64,000 nucleotides of DNA from Ostrinia nubilalis. Taxonomy: Eukaryota > Arthropoda > Insecta > Lepidoptera > Crambidae. Numbering within the stretch: the first letter of the stretch is position 1; each line of letters opens with the position of its first letter. The stretch is taken from the NCBI RefSeq assembly GCF_963855985.1, contig NC_087092.1, positions 124,001 through 188,000 on the forward strand, read 5' to 3'. The notes beneath the pieces are model-generated. The model was not told where the DNA came from, did no database searches, and saw nothing but the letters and a program-made list of their open reading frames with translations. Positions 1 through 12,500 of the stretch are shown here, one piece after another. Position numbers and translations under genes: made by a program.

Positions 1-1150
1 ATTAACACGCACTGATACCAATATAAACATGATTTTCCGGAGAAAACTGTTCGCAGTGAACAAGCAGCTGACCTTATTTAACAAAAACTTCCGCGGCCTT
101 ATTTAAAAAATACAACTATTTTCCTTGTCCGTTTTTGTAATGTAGTCGTATTATAAAAGCAATCATATTTATACTAAATATGAGTATATGCAACGTCCAT
201 AATATCTGAATCCTTAACAAATTGTCCGGAGTTGAACAATAAATGAATAATGACGTTGTTCTAACAAAGACGATCAATCAGCATAGCCTGTATTTAAGTT
301 TCAGAAATTCAGGGAAGCGTGAACTTCGGCCCTTGATTCTGTCTATAATTTGTAAGTGGTGCGCAGTGTAGTGTGCTATTAATCCCTAATTGGGTATCCG
401 GTGATCAACCGCGATCAATTTATTCGCCACCTCTGTAGTTAAACTTCGCCTTATAGGGAATCAAGAAGTTACGCGTATAATGTAGTCCTTCAATATCACG
501 TTTAGAATCCAGTTGGTATTAGAATTAGAATACATGTTAATGTACCGCGTTAATAGTGTTTAGCTCTTGTAAATCTTAACACTAATAAGTATTTAAAAAA
601 AACACAAAAATTCACTGACTCTTTCAACAACTAGCCTAAATCCTTTGACCTAGAAAGCTGTATTTTACAGGTGTTGTTTTATGACGTCATTCGACGAGAA
701 ATAACAAAGGATTTTTTTAAAATTCAACCGAAAAAGAAGTCCGTCCTTTTTGAAGATAGAAGCATAATATTGTGAGTAAGTCCTAGGTAAGGCAAATGTG
801 ATTAAAAGCTCATTCGTACAATAACTCACACAGTCCCTAACTTGTGTTACTTATGATCGAAAGTTTAAAATTCACGATGAGTTAATGCCATTCGAGTTTA
901 AGCAGAACGTTTCAATGTTCATGATAGCAAATTCAGTAAGAGTTTTCGCAGGCAAGAGGCAGCTGCGTTGCGCGAGTGCGATCCTGCGCGTGAGTTGATT
1001 TTATGAGCGCTCCGCACGTCCACTTTAAGTGCGTAAGCACACTCTCGCAATGTTTGTGGTTAGCACAGAATTTATGGCAACACTCTTCTTTTCAATGGAA
1101 ACCCCCGATCAAAGCAACATTCTTCGAAAGCGTGTTTTGTTAGGTTCTCG
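1..1150. other. Non-coding, no gene seen
   Basis: AT-rich unique sequence without a supportable exon. The one contrast is a GC-rich patch at about 955-1020, dense in GCGC and CGCG. The 77-aa open frame beginning near 1029 runs into the repeat that follows and shows no family signature. Confidence 0.6.
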
Positions 1151-1154
1151 TAAT

Positions 1155-1252
1155 ACCTATGTACGTAAACCTCGGACGGACAGACAGATAGACGGACATG
1201 ACGAAACTATAAGGATTCCTTGTCAGGACTACGGAACCCTAAAAAACAATAA
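1155..1252 (-). repeat. Lepidopteran interspersed repeat fragment (GGTTCCGTAGTCCTGACAAG family)
   Basis: Read on the minus strand this starts with the motif GGTTCCGTAGTCCTGACAAG and continues into a CTGTCTGTCCGTCC run, a combination I recognise as a high-copy lepidopteran repeat. A second short piece of the same motif lies at about 5737-5762 on the plus strand. The parent element is not resolved. The fragment ends directly where a Helitron has inserted. Confidence 0.6.
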
Positions 1253-1485
1253 TCCCAACTAATATTATAAATGCAAAAGTAACTCTGTCTGTCTGTCTGT
1301 CTGTTACGCTTTCCCGCTTAAACCTCGCAACCGATTTTGATGAAATTTGGCATAGAGATAGTTTGAGTCCCGGGAAAGAACATAGGATAGTTTTTATCCC
1401 GGTTTTTGAAACAGGGACGCGCGCGATAAAGTTTTTCTGTGACAGACAAAATTCCACGCGGGCGAAGCCGCGGGCGGAAAGCTAG
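1253..1485 (+). mobile_element. Short non-autonomous Helitron, 233 bp
   Basis: The 5' end reads TCCCAACTAATATTATAAAT, matching lepidopteran Helitron starts, and is followed by a (CTGT)n tract. The 3' end has a short hairpin (CGCGG, then GCGAAG, then CCGCG) about 10 bases before a terminal CTAG. The flanking bases are A (1252) and T (1485+1), the standard Helitron target, with no target duplication. It carries no coding capacity, so it depended on a Rep/helicase supplied elsewhere. Both termini look intact. Confidence 0.85.
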
Positions 1486-4400
1486 TAGGATTTATAAATC
1501 GTAAAAAATATAAAGATATAAGCAACTTCTCGGTCTCGGTCTCACTCGTACCTATTACCTTAAATAGCCGCTACAATACCTCAGGTACATTATTATGTCA
1601 AAGCTCTGGTCAAATTTTAATGAAGCAATTTGCATGTTAGAGGTAAAGATGATTTATTTAGCCGCGCACGACTACCCTGGGAGGCGACCCTTCGCGCAGA
1701 AGTTTGTCTTGTCTGAGTTTATTTGGTAAAACGGGTAATATAATGTACATTTCATATTTATGGTCATACAACCAAAAATATTGTATTATTTAGTTGTATT
1801 AATTTAGTTTTTTCGTTCGCTTTACGAGAAACCTAAATCAACCTCTAACCACATAACAATCTCTTAAATAATATGGACCAAAACAGTTTCACATGGAGTC
1901 CCTGGGACCTACCATGCAAATTGAGGGTTAAAATAAATTTGCCTATCTTCTGTTATATTGTTATGGAAGAGCGGTGCTTCCTAGCACAAGCAACATTCCA
2001 ACAACTTGTAACTGAACCAGGCTAAGTTAAAGAAATAAACGAATTTGAATTTGAATATTTAGGAAAATATCAACAAAAGTATTTAGAATGTGAAACATCG
2101 CAGTAATTTTTGTTTTTGGTAAGCAGATCTATTAAATAATTTTATATTAATAATATTGAAAACACTTTAAAATTTGAAAAGCATTGAATATTGACGCGGC
2201 CGCGGCTCAGTTCCATGACGGTAGGCGTCGCGAGCCCCGCGAGAGCGCTGCAATTTAACTTTGCGCAGAACGCTGAGTGCGCGCGCTCTGCCATAACAGT
2301 TTTAATTTTAACTACAGCTGTTTTAGGTTGTTTGTCCCTTTGGGGGACGGTTTTTATGCGAATGAGGAAAAAGGCAATGTTGTTGTGTTCATTATTACCG
2401 TTAGTTGGATTCAGAATTAAAGCAGTCGATGTGAAGATAGCATTAGATAAATTTAAACTGTATAAAGTGACTCCACCTACGAGTACCTACTTCTTATTTA
2501 TAAGTTTGTATTTTTATTTATCGATTAATGTACATAACTGAACATACATTTGAACTGAACATGTCTAAATTTCAATCTTAAAGATCTTTATATTTGATTT
2601 TTTTTTACAATTGCCGGCATATTTATAGTCGATAAAGTAGCGGCGAGTTAATTTGGTTATTACCTTTTGCAGAGCAGCCGCGTGGGCGACCGTAGTTGTT
2701 GTTGCTGAGAATGGGCATTTGCGCGACGGCTGTTGAGGACGATTGCACCCATATATCGAACATGACTCAAGCGATTATGGATATATTTCTTAATACATAT
2801 TTTTAGCTTTTCCTTTTCGTCTTAGCAAACAGATGCTACTTTGACGTGCGCGTCGTCCGTCGCTGATAAGCGCGACACTTGTCTTGTTATTTATGAGGAG
2901 ACAACGTTATTTATTTGCCTTATCAATTTGCTTTGAGTTATGTCCAACAACAGTTAATTCTATTGTATCTGACAGTCGGACATGCCACCACTATAACCGG
3001 CACTGTTGGCACTTTGCTGGTTAGTAATGATCTTTGTTAAATTTAGTAAGTACCAAACTTTCCATTTAGTATTATTAGGTTCCCGGTTGGTTGGGACAAT
3101 AATAAGATATGTAATAAGTATTAGCGATTCGTACAAGATGAAAGGAACTGTTTAACAAAGCAATTAATTTAAAATCTTGATCTCAATGATAGTGTTCATT
3201 TGTTACACTGAAGTTAAAGCACACTCAGGTACTGTGCAGGAGTCAACTCAATACTTTTAATGGAAAAGGCACAAGTCGTACTCAGCGCCCCGCTGCGTCT
3301 TTGTGGTCAGAGGTGAAACTGCGTGCCCGGAAAAAGGAAAACCTCAAAGGGTCTGTTGAAAACCAACAAAGAGTTTTTATACTTTTTATTTTTCTTCTGT
3401 CATAAACAAAATAAATCTATTTTAAATAGATTGAAAAAAGTCGTTTTATTTTATACATTAACCATATTATTTTTAATTAAATTAAATTCATACATAATTT
3501 AATAATTAATTTATATTGTACGTAAGGCCTACCCCGAAGTTTTTCTTTCATACTTATTTGCAATCAAAAACGCCATACTTACCATTGCATCGGAGTTAAC
3601 GTTTGAGATACTTGAATTACTTGATCATAAAGTTCACGCAAGGGTTCGTAGGAATATAAGATGAGTTTTTAGCAACCCCAAAGTTGTATGTTTTTGTGAT
3701 GTTAAAATGTTTTAATACTTTCCTGGTCATATGTTAATCAAAGCACGTCATAAATTAGCGAGTCTGCGTTGGCACTCGCAGTCGCTGCGATGTTTGAAAT
3801 AAAATTGTCAAAACAACAACGATTGAGAGAGCGCTCTGAAGTGCGGCCGCACACTACTGCTATGTTACTAGTATTAGAGTCGTCCCATACTCGAGCCAAT
3901 TTGTAGCCGACCATTGGGATTACTATTAACTTCTGGGATTTTGATAAAAATAATATAAGTGTTAAGAGCATTTTAAGCGTCGCCAACATATGTGGTTTTT
4001 TGTGGTTTTAGTCTAAGACTGGCCAAATCTGGAATATTAATCTCTATCATCAATTTGAATTTTAATTGAACGAATTTTTATTTTGATTGTTTATAGTATT
4101 ATTAAAAACATGAAATTATGAAGATTTGAATTTGTAGCCTCCACTCGTGAGCTAGTGTGCGGCCGCACTGTATTCTAAAGTTCACTGGCCGACATTATCT
4201 GTTCACAAATAAACAATCTCATTCTGTTAACACAGGCTGATAACACATTCTTTTAAAGGGTGGTCTGAGTGGGATTGACATATTATGCAAATGCTTTCAC
4301 AGAGTTAAACTTAGGTACAGATTAATACACATTATTTAGTGAAAAATGTAAGCACATGCACACATAGCATGTAATTGATGCAACGCTACTACAGTAGTAG

Positions 4401-4780
4401 TTATTTTATTACCTATTGGCTATGCTGCCCCCAAACCCGTTAATAATGATGAAATAAGTAATACCTATCTATTTGTCAAGAGCGGCACTGATAACATTCA
4501 CTGCTAATTAAGGTGCTAGGAATATTATATGGAACGCGATCCTGTCATGATACACTGAGTTGCGCGCAGGCACGCGTTGCGGCGGCGCGTGCGGTGCGGA
4601 GCGGACGATGCTCACGTTGTTGCGGTTAAAATGGACCGTCCTCATGCGGTTCACATGTCACCTAGTCCACCTGGTCAATGTATAGAGTACTCGTATACTA
4701 TGTAATGTAGCGAATTCCTTTTTATACTAGCTTATTGTTGTTGAACATAAGGCCTACATATTACTTACTTTCTGTAGAGA
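1486..4780. other. Non-coding stretch with GC-rich islands
   Basis: No gene supported. It holds GC-rich islands near 2194-2290, 2660-2730 and 4556-4625. GCGGCCGC sites lie at about 2197, 3843 and 4159. The two at 3843 and 4159 share the longer palindrome GTGCGGCCGCAC. The 116-aa and 83-aa frames here begin in or cross these islands and show no recognisable domain. Confidence 0.55.
1890..2056 (+). repeat. Probable LINE 3' end
   Basis: The segment ends AATAAACGAATTTGAATTTG, a short tandem TTTGAAT-type tail typical of CR1/Jockey-like non-LTR retrotransposons. A comparable tail (minus-strand AATAAATTGAATTGAAT) closes the LINE at 29766-31050. No coding part remains, so the clade cannot be fixed. 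Confidence 0.4.
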
Positions 4781-4870
4781 CTTAGGCCGGGTTGCACCAT
4801 CTTCCTTTAACTTTGATAAACGTCAAAAATCTGTCAAATTCCATACAAAAAACACCAGTTGTCGTTATAG
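4781..4870 (+). mobile_element. MITE fragment, GGCCGGGTTGCACCATCTT family
   Basis: Begins CTTAGGCCGGGTTGCACCAT and continues through a TTTGATAAACGTCAAAA segment. The same order of motifs, reverse-complemented, is found at 22523-22632, so this is one interspersed family in two orientations. Here the far terminal repeat is missing, so I call it a truncated copy. Confidence 0.55.
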
Positions 4871-7800
4871 TTACGGTCAAAGTTAGATATGTTTATAATT
4901 AAAAAAAATACACAAAATGCCCCGGAGCAATAAAATCCCCTGTGTCGGCTCAGTGCCGCTAGATGAAAGATAGATCTCTGCGCCGCCACGAGGAGGTTTC
5001 TCGTAGCGGCCATTACCGGCAGTACGCGGCCCGCAGCGCCTCGCAGGCACCATAGAGCGGCCAAGACTACGACGGGAAGTTCACGCGCCTCGATCTCATG
5101 ATCGGGTGGTCATTGTTGATAGAGCAACTGATTTAAATTTGATGGACCTTATATGGACTGGACTAAAAATTTGCTTATAAATTTCATATTATTTTGTTAG
5201 AGATAATCCCGCCTGGTGACATTTTTTAACCTCTGCCGATGTCGTTGATGTCTATTTGACTCTATTACTGCAGCAGATAATTTCGTCATTACTATTGCAT
5301 ATTGTATTGATTTATCACATTACATCCACTACTCTAGGGCTGATTAATTTAGGTCAGTCATCATCTTTATAACATCATTTCTACTTGACTAAATATTATG
5401 TTCAGATAAAAAAAAAAACAAGTTGTCAGTCATTTAATTATTTACAGCTATATTATTATCTATCCCAGAGAGGAATGTTTGTGTCGTTGGAGAAATGAAG
5501 AAATTGTTGTGTAAAGTAAGATAAAGCGGCTGACCGCTGCAGGAGCGGCACAAAGCGCATTGTGCGCGGGGCCGCGGCTTGGAACGTGCCGACGAACACA
5601 ACCATAACAATGCGTCGGAGCTGCAGCAACTAGTATAAATGCTTCTTGCATTGTGCAAGTGAAGTTAATGTTTGTTATCAGTCTGTTAAAGAGGCATTTC
5701 GCAGTTTTGGGTAACTTATGAATGGTCATTGGTTTTTAGGGTTCCGTAGTCCTGACAAGGACTATTAATAAATTATTACAATTGATAAAAATATTACAAC
5801 TCCTTACTAGGTACTTAATTCGATGGTCTGGTTAGGAAAATATTTTAATCTAAAGCTCTATTTATAAAATATGAAATATTAGGTGCAATGGGTAAGATTC
5901 CAGTCTTCTTATGACATCGAATTGTTTTGGAGCAAAGTCGCGGTCGGCGTAGCAAGAATAAAGCAGCAGGTTAGAATATTTTTACGCGCGACATTGGGCG
6001 GCTGTCGCGGAATGCGCGCCCGCGGGGTCACGCGTCCACGCTAATAGACGAAAATGGCTGCAAAACAACTAGGCAAATGCTTTCAATACGTGAGAACACA
6101 ATTTTAATACTATTAGCAACTTTGATTCATTAGCGACAGGTGACATTTTCAGAGGAATCCGGTTGTTTACAGGTGTAATAAATAAATCTTTATGAATACA
6201 ATTATTGCTTGATTTCATCCATTATAAAACATTTTCTAAATTAACAAAGCATAGTCACAGCAGCTAGCACAGTTCCTCGGAGCGGAGTGAGGTCACGGGC
6301 ACGCATAGCAGGTGTCGCGCCGGGAGCGGTCACGCGCCGCCGCACACAAATCGCCCGTGAAATGTTACGACTGTATGTGACCACCTCAATAATTTGTCGC
6401 TAACGGTTCTTTCCGACATTCGTGTCGTATTTTACAGCTCTTTCATCTTTACGAGATAATTAACATTATTGACCTTAAGACCCGTAATCATGACACGAAT
6501 GACTCGCCGTATTTTACTTTTACCTTGGTGCGTGTGCAGGATACGTCATGATTATGAAACACGGCACAGTATTCCGCAATAATACCGATTTTTCGTTAAA
6601 GACCGCAAAAAATCGCTTTCTTTATCCGATATTACTCTACACGATTCACTATGTAGACTCTACATTGTAAAGTCACTTTCTAATTTACCCATCACGATCA
6701 TCTATTATCTGTACATGACAAATTGTAAAATCCTGCACCTATGAACCTGAGTGGAGCTAAAAAAATATTCATAATGTTCCATATTTTCATAAGAGTGGTA
6801 GTTTTCCTGTAGTGGAGAATTAAATGACTCTAATGATGATGATGATGATGACGATGTTTTGGCGAGTGCCCACTCGTGACCATGGTTAGTAAATGCAAAC
6901 CATAAAATACTTTCCAAGTAGAGTCCGTCACAGAAAATATTATTAGGTTTGCCATCGATACTTTATGAACTTATGGGACGTGTTAAATTTAACTTTGAGG
7001 AAATTGAGTGATGCTGGCGAGCAGCGGCGAATAAAGTTACCGCCCCCTCTGCAGGGGGCTCGCTTTGTCGAGGAAGTGGTTAAAAGCCACTTTCCTACGA
7101 CCTGGAAGCAAAGGAAAGGCGGGAATTATAGTTATTCCGGATATTGCAAGGTATCTAAGAGTGTTAATAAATCTACATTTAAGAACAGAATTTGAGTAAA
7201 ACTGGTATTGATGTTTTATTAGTAGGTAAGCTAGGTAGTTTCAGCATTGTTATCAGCTGTTGCTTTGTGAGATAATCAGTTACGTGCGCCGCGGGCGCGT
7301 CGCCGTCCTAGCGCGTCGCGTCGCGTGCCGCACGACGCACCGCAAATAACGCGCGCTGACATTGTTCCGCCATGTTAATAGTCACAAAAATAAACGCGCT
7401 ACATTAAAAATAAACCGTCACGAACTTGTATCCGGCTATAACGCATGTCCTCGCGTTGTATTTTATTAATAAAAGTACAATAAATCACAGTCCTGACAAG
7501 TGGCGCGCAATAATGAAATTATTTGGAGTAATGTTAGGTCCACCCGCTGAATGGCGATGGCTCATTCAATTTGAAGTGATAATTATGTCGTGGGCGGACT
7601 ACAATGTCGTTGGTCGTTGCCGTGGAATGCGACAAATTAGTCGGTCGCCGTGTGCTGTGCCGGTGGGCGATGCGACGTCCACTACCTACGGATATGTTTA
7701 AATGACTCGTATTCAACGTCTAGACACGCCAGCGTGTACGGTTGACGCGTTAAAAAATACCTCATTCGTTTCGTAAGTAATGAAATCGAAAGTTTTGACG

Positions 7801-8790
7801 TGTATGTATGATGCAACCCATGTGGAGTAATTTGAAAATAGATGACCTGCTTTCTTCGTTTGGTCGTTTCGCGAGAGAGGAGCGTGAGCTGGCGTCGCCA
7901 CGTAGGGCGACCCGACGTCAGGAAAAAATCGTGAGTTGTGACGATTACATTGAAGTGCTCTTCAAGTGAATTCATATTTTAAACTCCAATTTCAGACTTT
8001 AAAATACTACTTGAATTATATTCCCAGATTGTGGCAACTGGCAATGCTGTGATAGCGCGGCGTAGTCGGGCGCCGATCGCCGCGGTCGCCTGCGCTGCTC
8101 GAAGGCAATACCAATCACCAATACTCCAACTACGCACATCAAACATAACAGATGCCATATTTTCGCAACGCATGGAGATTTCATTTTAAAAATACATGCG
8201 CTAGTTACACAAGTGTTTGCTGTAAAACGTTCAAACTGGGACAATGACGGCTTTGATCATGATATGGAACAGAAAATGAAAAATAAACGGTGGTTGCTAT
8301 TCTAAGTAATAGATTAATAACAATAGTGAAACCAAGGCAACGTTAAGGATTTGGAAGAATAGTGTACTAGAATTTGATAGAATCACTTCTATCAAAATAG
8401 GTAGGTTATGCACATACGTCGCTAAAGAAAGATGTGGTTTAAGATCTTAGACAGGTCATACCGTAAATGGTCACTAGGGCGCTGAATTCACTTTTCTTTC
8501 AACATGTTCTAAGTAGATATGTTTCTGGGATAATATGGTACGTTTTACAGGGAGATCGGTAATGAAGACCAGACGGGATGCTGTCGGGGCAATCTCTCGC
8601 GGCACTTAGTCGCCAGATCGCTGCAGCGTGGGGTCCAGTCCAAGCGCCAAGCGCCACGAGCTAGAAGACTGAAACTGAACACACGTTCTTACCATAATAT
8701 TGATTAGAGAACGGCGTTAGAAGGAAAGATATGCCTTTTTAACCCACAGCTAAGAAATAATGTAGGTAAATGCATTCACAATTATTAGAT
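4871..8790. other. Non-coding stretch with GC-rich islands
   Basis: No gene supported. GC-rich islands lie near 4975-5060, 5525-5590, 5985-6045, 6275-6355, 7280-7345, 8045-8100 and 8560-8665. Open frames here coincide with these islands, which is expected because GC-rich DNA has few stop codons. A (GAT)n run at about 6834-6850 is a minor microsatellite. Confidence 0.55.
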
Positions 8791-8791
8791 A

Positions 8792-9033
8792 CTAGCTGTG
8801 CCCGCGACTTCGTACGCGTGAAAACCCGTTTTCGCATCATTTTTCATTATTGCTCTGCTCCTATTGATCGTAGCGTGCGTGATGTTGTATAGAATAATCA
8901 AATGGATGAATGAATAATAAATGGGCTATCTAACACTGAAATAATTTTTCAAATCGGACCAGTAGTTCCGGAGATTAGCGCGTTCAAGTAAACAAACAAA
9001 CAAACTCTTCAGCTTTATAATTAATATATTTTT
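8792..9033 (-). mobile_element. Short non-autonomous Helitron, minus strand
   Basis: On the plus strand it opens with A then CTAGCTGTGCCCGCGACTTC, the reverse complement of the conserved lepidopteran Helitron 3' end. It runs through the family's AAACAAACAAACTCTTCAGC block to TTTATAATTAATATA near 9033, which corresponds to the 5' end on the minus strand. The 3' terminus is sharp (CTAG at 8792-8795). The 5' terminus is slightly degraded, so the outer limit is approximate. No coding capacity. Confidence 0.75.
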
Positions 9034-9080
9034 CTAAAAAAATCCATTAAAAATATTTTCCACTTGAAATTGAACGTTTG

Positions 9081-9110
9081 AAAGAAAGAAAGAAAGAAAG
9101 AAAAAATATT
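9081..9110. repeat. (GAAA)n microsatellite leading into an AATATTTATTT tract
   Basis: About six GAAA units run into AAAAAATATTTATTTG. A similar but shorter GAAAGAAAGAAAATATTTATTTG motif occurs at about 10562-10584, suggesting both are degraded 3' ends of one retroelement family rather than independent microsatellites. Confidence 0.6.
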
Positions 9111-9534
9111 TATTTGGTACTAAATGATACACGTTTGACTAATAAAGCACTCATTTGTGACGAATATGGCAATCACCGTAACATTTGTTCAGTTAAGTCC
9201 CCTGCGGTGACAAGTGGGTATCTGAAAAAAAAATCTTAGCTTTCGCGAAAGCTGCCGCTTGATCTCCTGCCTGAAGCCGGGCACTCGCGGCCGCTCGTAA
9301 AGTTTAACGGCGCGGGCGCTGCACTCCGCGCGCATCGCTCGTCTCATGCGGGAGACGCTCGCCGTGGCATTATTGAAAACATACTCCAACCAGACAACCT
9401 AGTTTGCGTGTTTATAATTGTGTTAATGGTAACGCTGTTGTAACTTCTGGAGTGCTATGGGTTATTTTTATTTCACTAGATACTGTAACCGGCACGAGAA
9501 ATAATATTCTGGTAGAGCTACCTAATATAGCCGC

Positions 9535-9540
<6 letters not shown>

Positions 9541-9566
<26 letters not shown>
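9541..9566. repeat. (TC)n microsatellite
   Basis: An uninterrupted run of about 13 TC units, preceded by an A-rich CGCAAAAAA. No element boundaries are visible around it. Confidence 0.95.
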
Positions 9567-12500
9567 GAAATAAACAAACCTAGCTAACCCAATATGTATT
9601 TTACTTATGTTTTATGTGCCTAAGAGCAGGAAATTTAATTTAAGGTGTCCGCTTTGATGGGCCCCCTTACTCTCTATAAAATTGCCAACAAAGCGACGGG
9701 CAACGATTGGATGGTACCTACATAATAATATCTTCGTTTATTCTATAAAACTAAATTCGATCTTTTTAAAGGATTCGACTTCGAAAGGCTTTTCACATTT
9801 TTTTGCATTTTATCCGAATGGAAGAATCGAGCGATTATCGAATAAGCACTCCGTTCGAGTTTACGGTGCTCGATAGGGAAACGATTTGATCGATCCAATA
9901 AACCTTGGTGGTTTATTCCGCGCTCGTTCTCGTAAAGCTGCTGAAGTACGCGCTCCCGCCCGCCTCGCCTTGACTGCAGCGTGACCGTACCAATTCATAA
10001 TAAATACTTGAAATTAAATTCTCTAGTGTTCTCTCGCATTTACTTTTATACCAATTTGGCGAGTTCGAAGTCGTTACTATCATTAACCCATATCAACTTT
10101 TTAGTTCTACCTCCCTACTTTCGGTACTTGAGTATATTAATCATAAAGTTTATAATTTTCTACATGGCTTGACAAAATATAAAACTTTTGTAAAGATATA
10201 ATGATGTAAAATTATATTAAATATAAAATAAGTAGATAATAAAACCGTTGGTGGTCTGGCCACTCGGACTGCTCGGAAGTGCAGAAAACACTTGCGCCAG
10301 CGCACAAGGAGCGCAATTTATTCATTACATACATTAATGGCTGTTTGTTTATACGCTTTGCTTGTGTTGTGACCTATCAATATTTACTTTCGGGTTCCAG
10401 AAAACAGAAGTTCTTTTGTCCTTGTAAACTGAGTCACACTAAACTTGTCAACAAATCGACAAATTGGCAGTTTAAAGCCATCCAATAAACGAGAGATTAA
10501 ACACTGTATAATCTAATCTTATCACAATTTGTTGGATACTTGAACTACAGTTTTTGTATTTGAAAGAAAGAAAATATTTATTTGAAAACTACTTAAAACA
10601 GTAGATCTTCTTATATTATTTAGATTTTAGAAAATAACTTTGAAGAGTTTGAAGATAGAATCTTTTATTATCGTGGCCGATTCTAAGACTATCGTACCTT
10701 CCAACATATAGCGTATCATAAAATTTGTGAAATGAATGTTTGTTTTTGTGTTCACATTCAATTTCCGGTCAGTTTACTTCCATTGTGTTCGTGAAATTAA
10801 CGTTGCATACTTTCTGCTGCCTCTGCCATTAACGTTAAGTGCACAAAAGATTTTACGATAATGTTCTATCAACTCGCAGTTGGTTTTTACGCTTATTGAA
10901 TGCAGCATGAACTGACTGAATCTAGGAAAGATTCAGTCAGTTATGTAGAGACGTACTTAGTCTGACCTGTTTTAACATATTTTTTCTTCACGATGCAAAT
11001 TTTACATTTCTAACAGAGATAGAGAATAGGACCTATTTCGTAATCATTTCTTGTGTCACTTTAATCATCGGCAAGTAAGTAGGTAACTCAGAAAGAATCT
11101 ACATCTACAAAAATACCACGTTCTGATATTGACAGGGCGCATTTATCAGGTCCGACCCGGAGCCGCCATTATACCTGCATAATGGACCGGAGCTTTGTGT
11201 GGATTGTGAATAAGCTCATAGTGGAAACAGTGCTGTAGAATGTACAAAACCTATTCGCAAAAGGATTTCTTCATTGGCATACCTAATAGTAAATATTTTA
11301 TCTTGAAAAGATTTTATTAATCGATTTCATTAAAGACAAACCTACAAAAAGTGGCTCTCACAACTCAGTTTTAAAATGCTTGACTATACTTAAAGCAAGA
11401 TTGTCGTTTACGCGTATGTAACATAATGACTCTATTGCTTTTATCTCTCCTTTAGCGTATAACGTAACACTATACGCGAGTAATAAAATACGACACGGCT
11501 TTATCATTTAAAAGCTTCACGGTACAAGTTTTATTAAGTTTGTACGACTTATTTTACACGCCATAAACCGTGGTGGGTGAGAAAGCGCCCACATGATCGC
11601 CGCGCGGTGAGTCACCGATGATGCCCGTGCAGAGCGGTGGGCTGTCTTGTATTGTGCACAACCACAACGAACAATAATCCGTTAATTGCTTGCTTGTGTA
11701 ATGACATTTTGTAGTATCACTTTTTTAGGGCTATCAAAAATTACAAATCCTCTTAAGTAAATTGCTCATCCTACATCTCTACATTATTTTTTGTTATCTT
11801 TCGGATTCGAATCAAAGAACCAAGTAGCAATTTTATTTACTGTCATAATATTTTGTGATGGATTTTCTTTAAGAGTATTGTTTGTTCAGTTTGATCTCCC
11901 CAGTAGGTACGTTCACTCAAATAATGGTCTCAATAAAACATTGAATATACTCATTGTAAACTCGCTCGAAACTTTGTGAATTCTGCTGACAAACCTCTTA
12001 TAGGTTAAGTGAAAAGTAAAATAAATAAAATACAAGCAACCCTGACAGGCTTATCTAAAATGCCGCCGCGGGATGCGCGGGCGTCGCGCGCTGCCTACGC
12101 CCGGCTTGACTGATCCACGCACTACAAGGCCTAGTCGATGCTTTGATCCATCAAATGTGTGTTAAAGCTCCAGCTTAAACACATGTGTTTAGACTTTTAA
12201 GTTTCTTTTCTAGATTTGTAATACATTCATAGAAAGACATTTATATCAAATCGACTTAATAGGTAACTAACGAAATTAATATTTCATTTCTTCAAATACA
12301 TATTTAGCATTATACGAGTAAATAAGAGATCAGCCAGAAGATATTTTGTGCCTTTATTACCCGCATTCGTTCACAGGTACTTTTACCTCTATACTGTAAT
12401 CGATTACATGAAATTGGAATTCCAAGGTGGGTGTGAAAAGCTCTAAGTGGTGGGTCGTAATAGACGTGCCTATACAGGCAAGTTATCAGACAGGGAGAGA

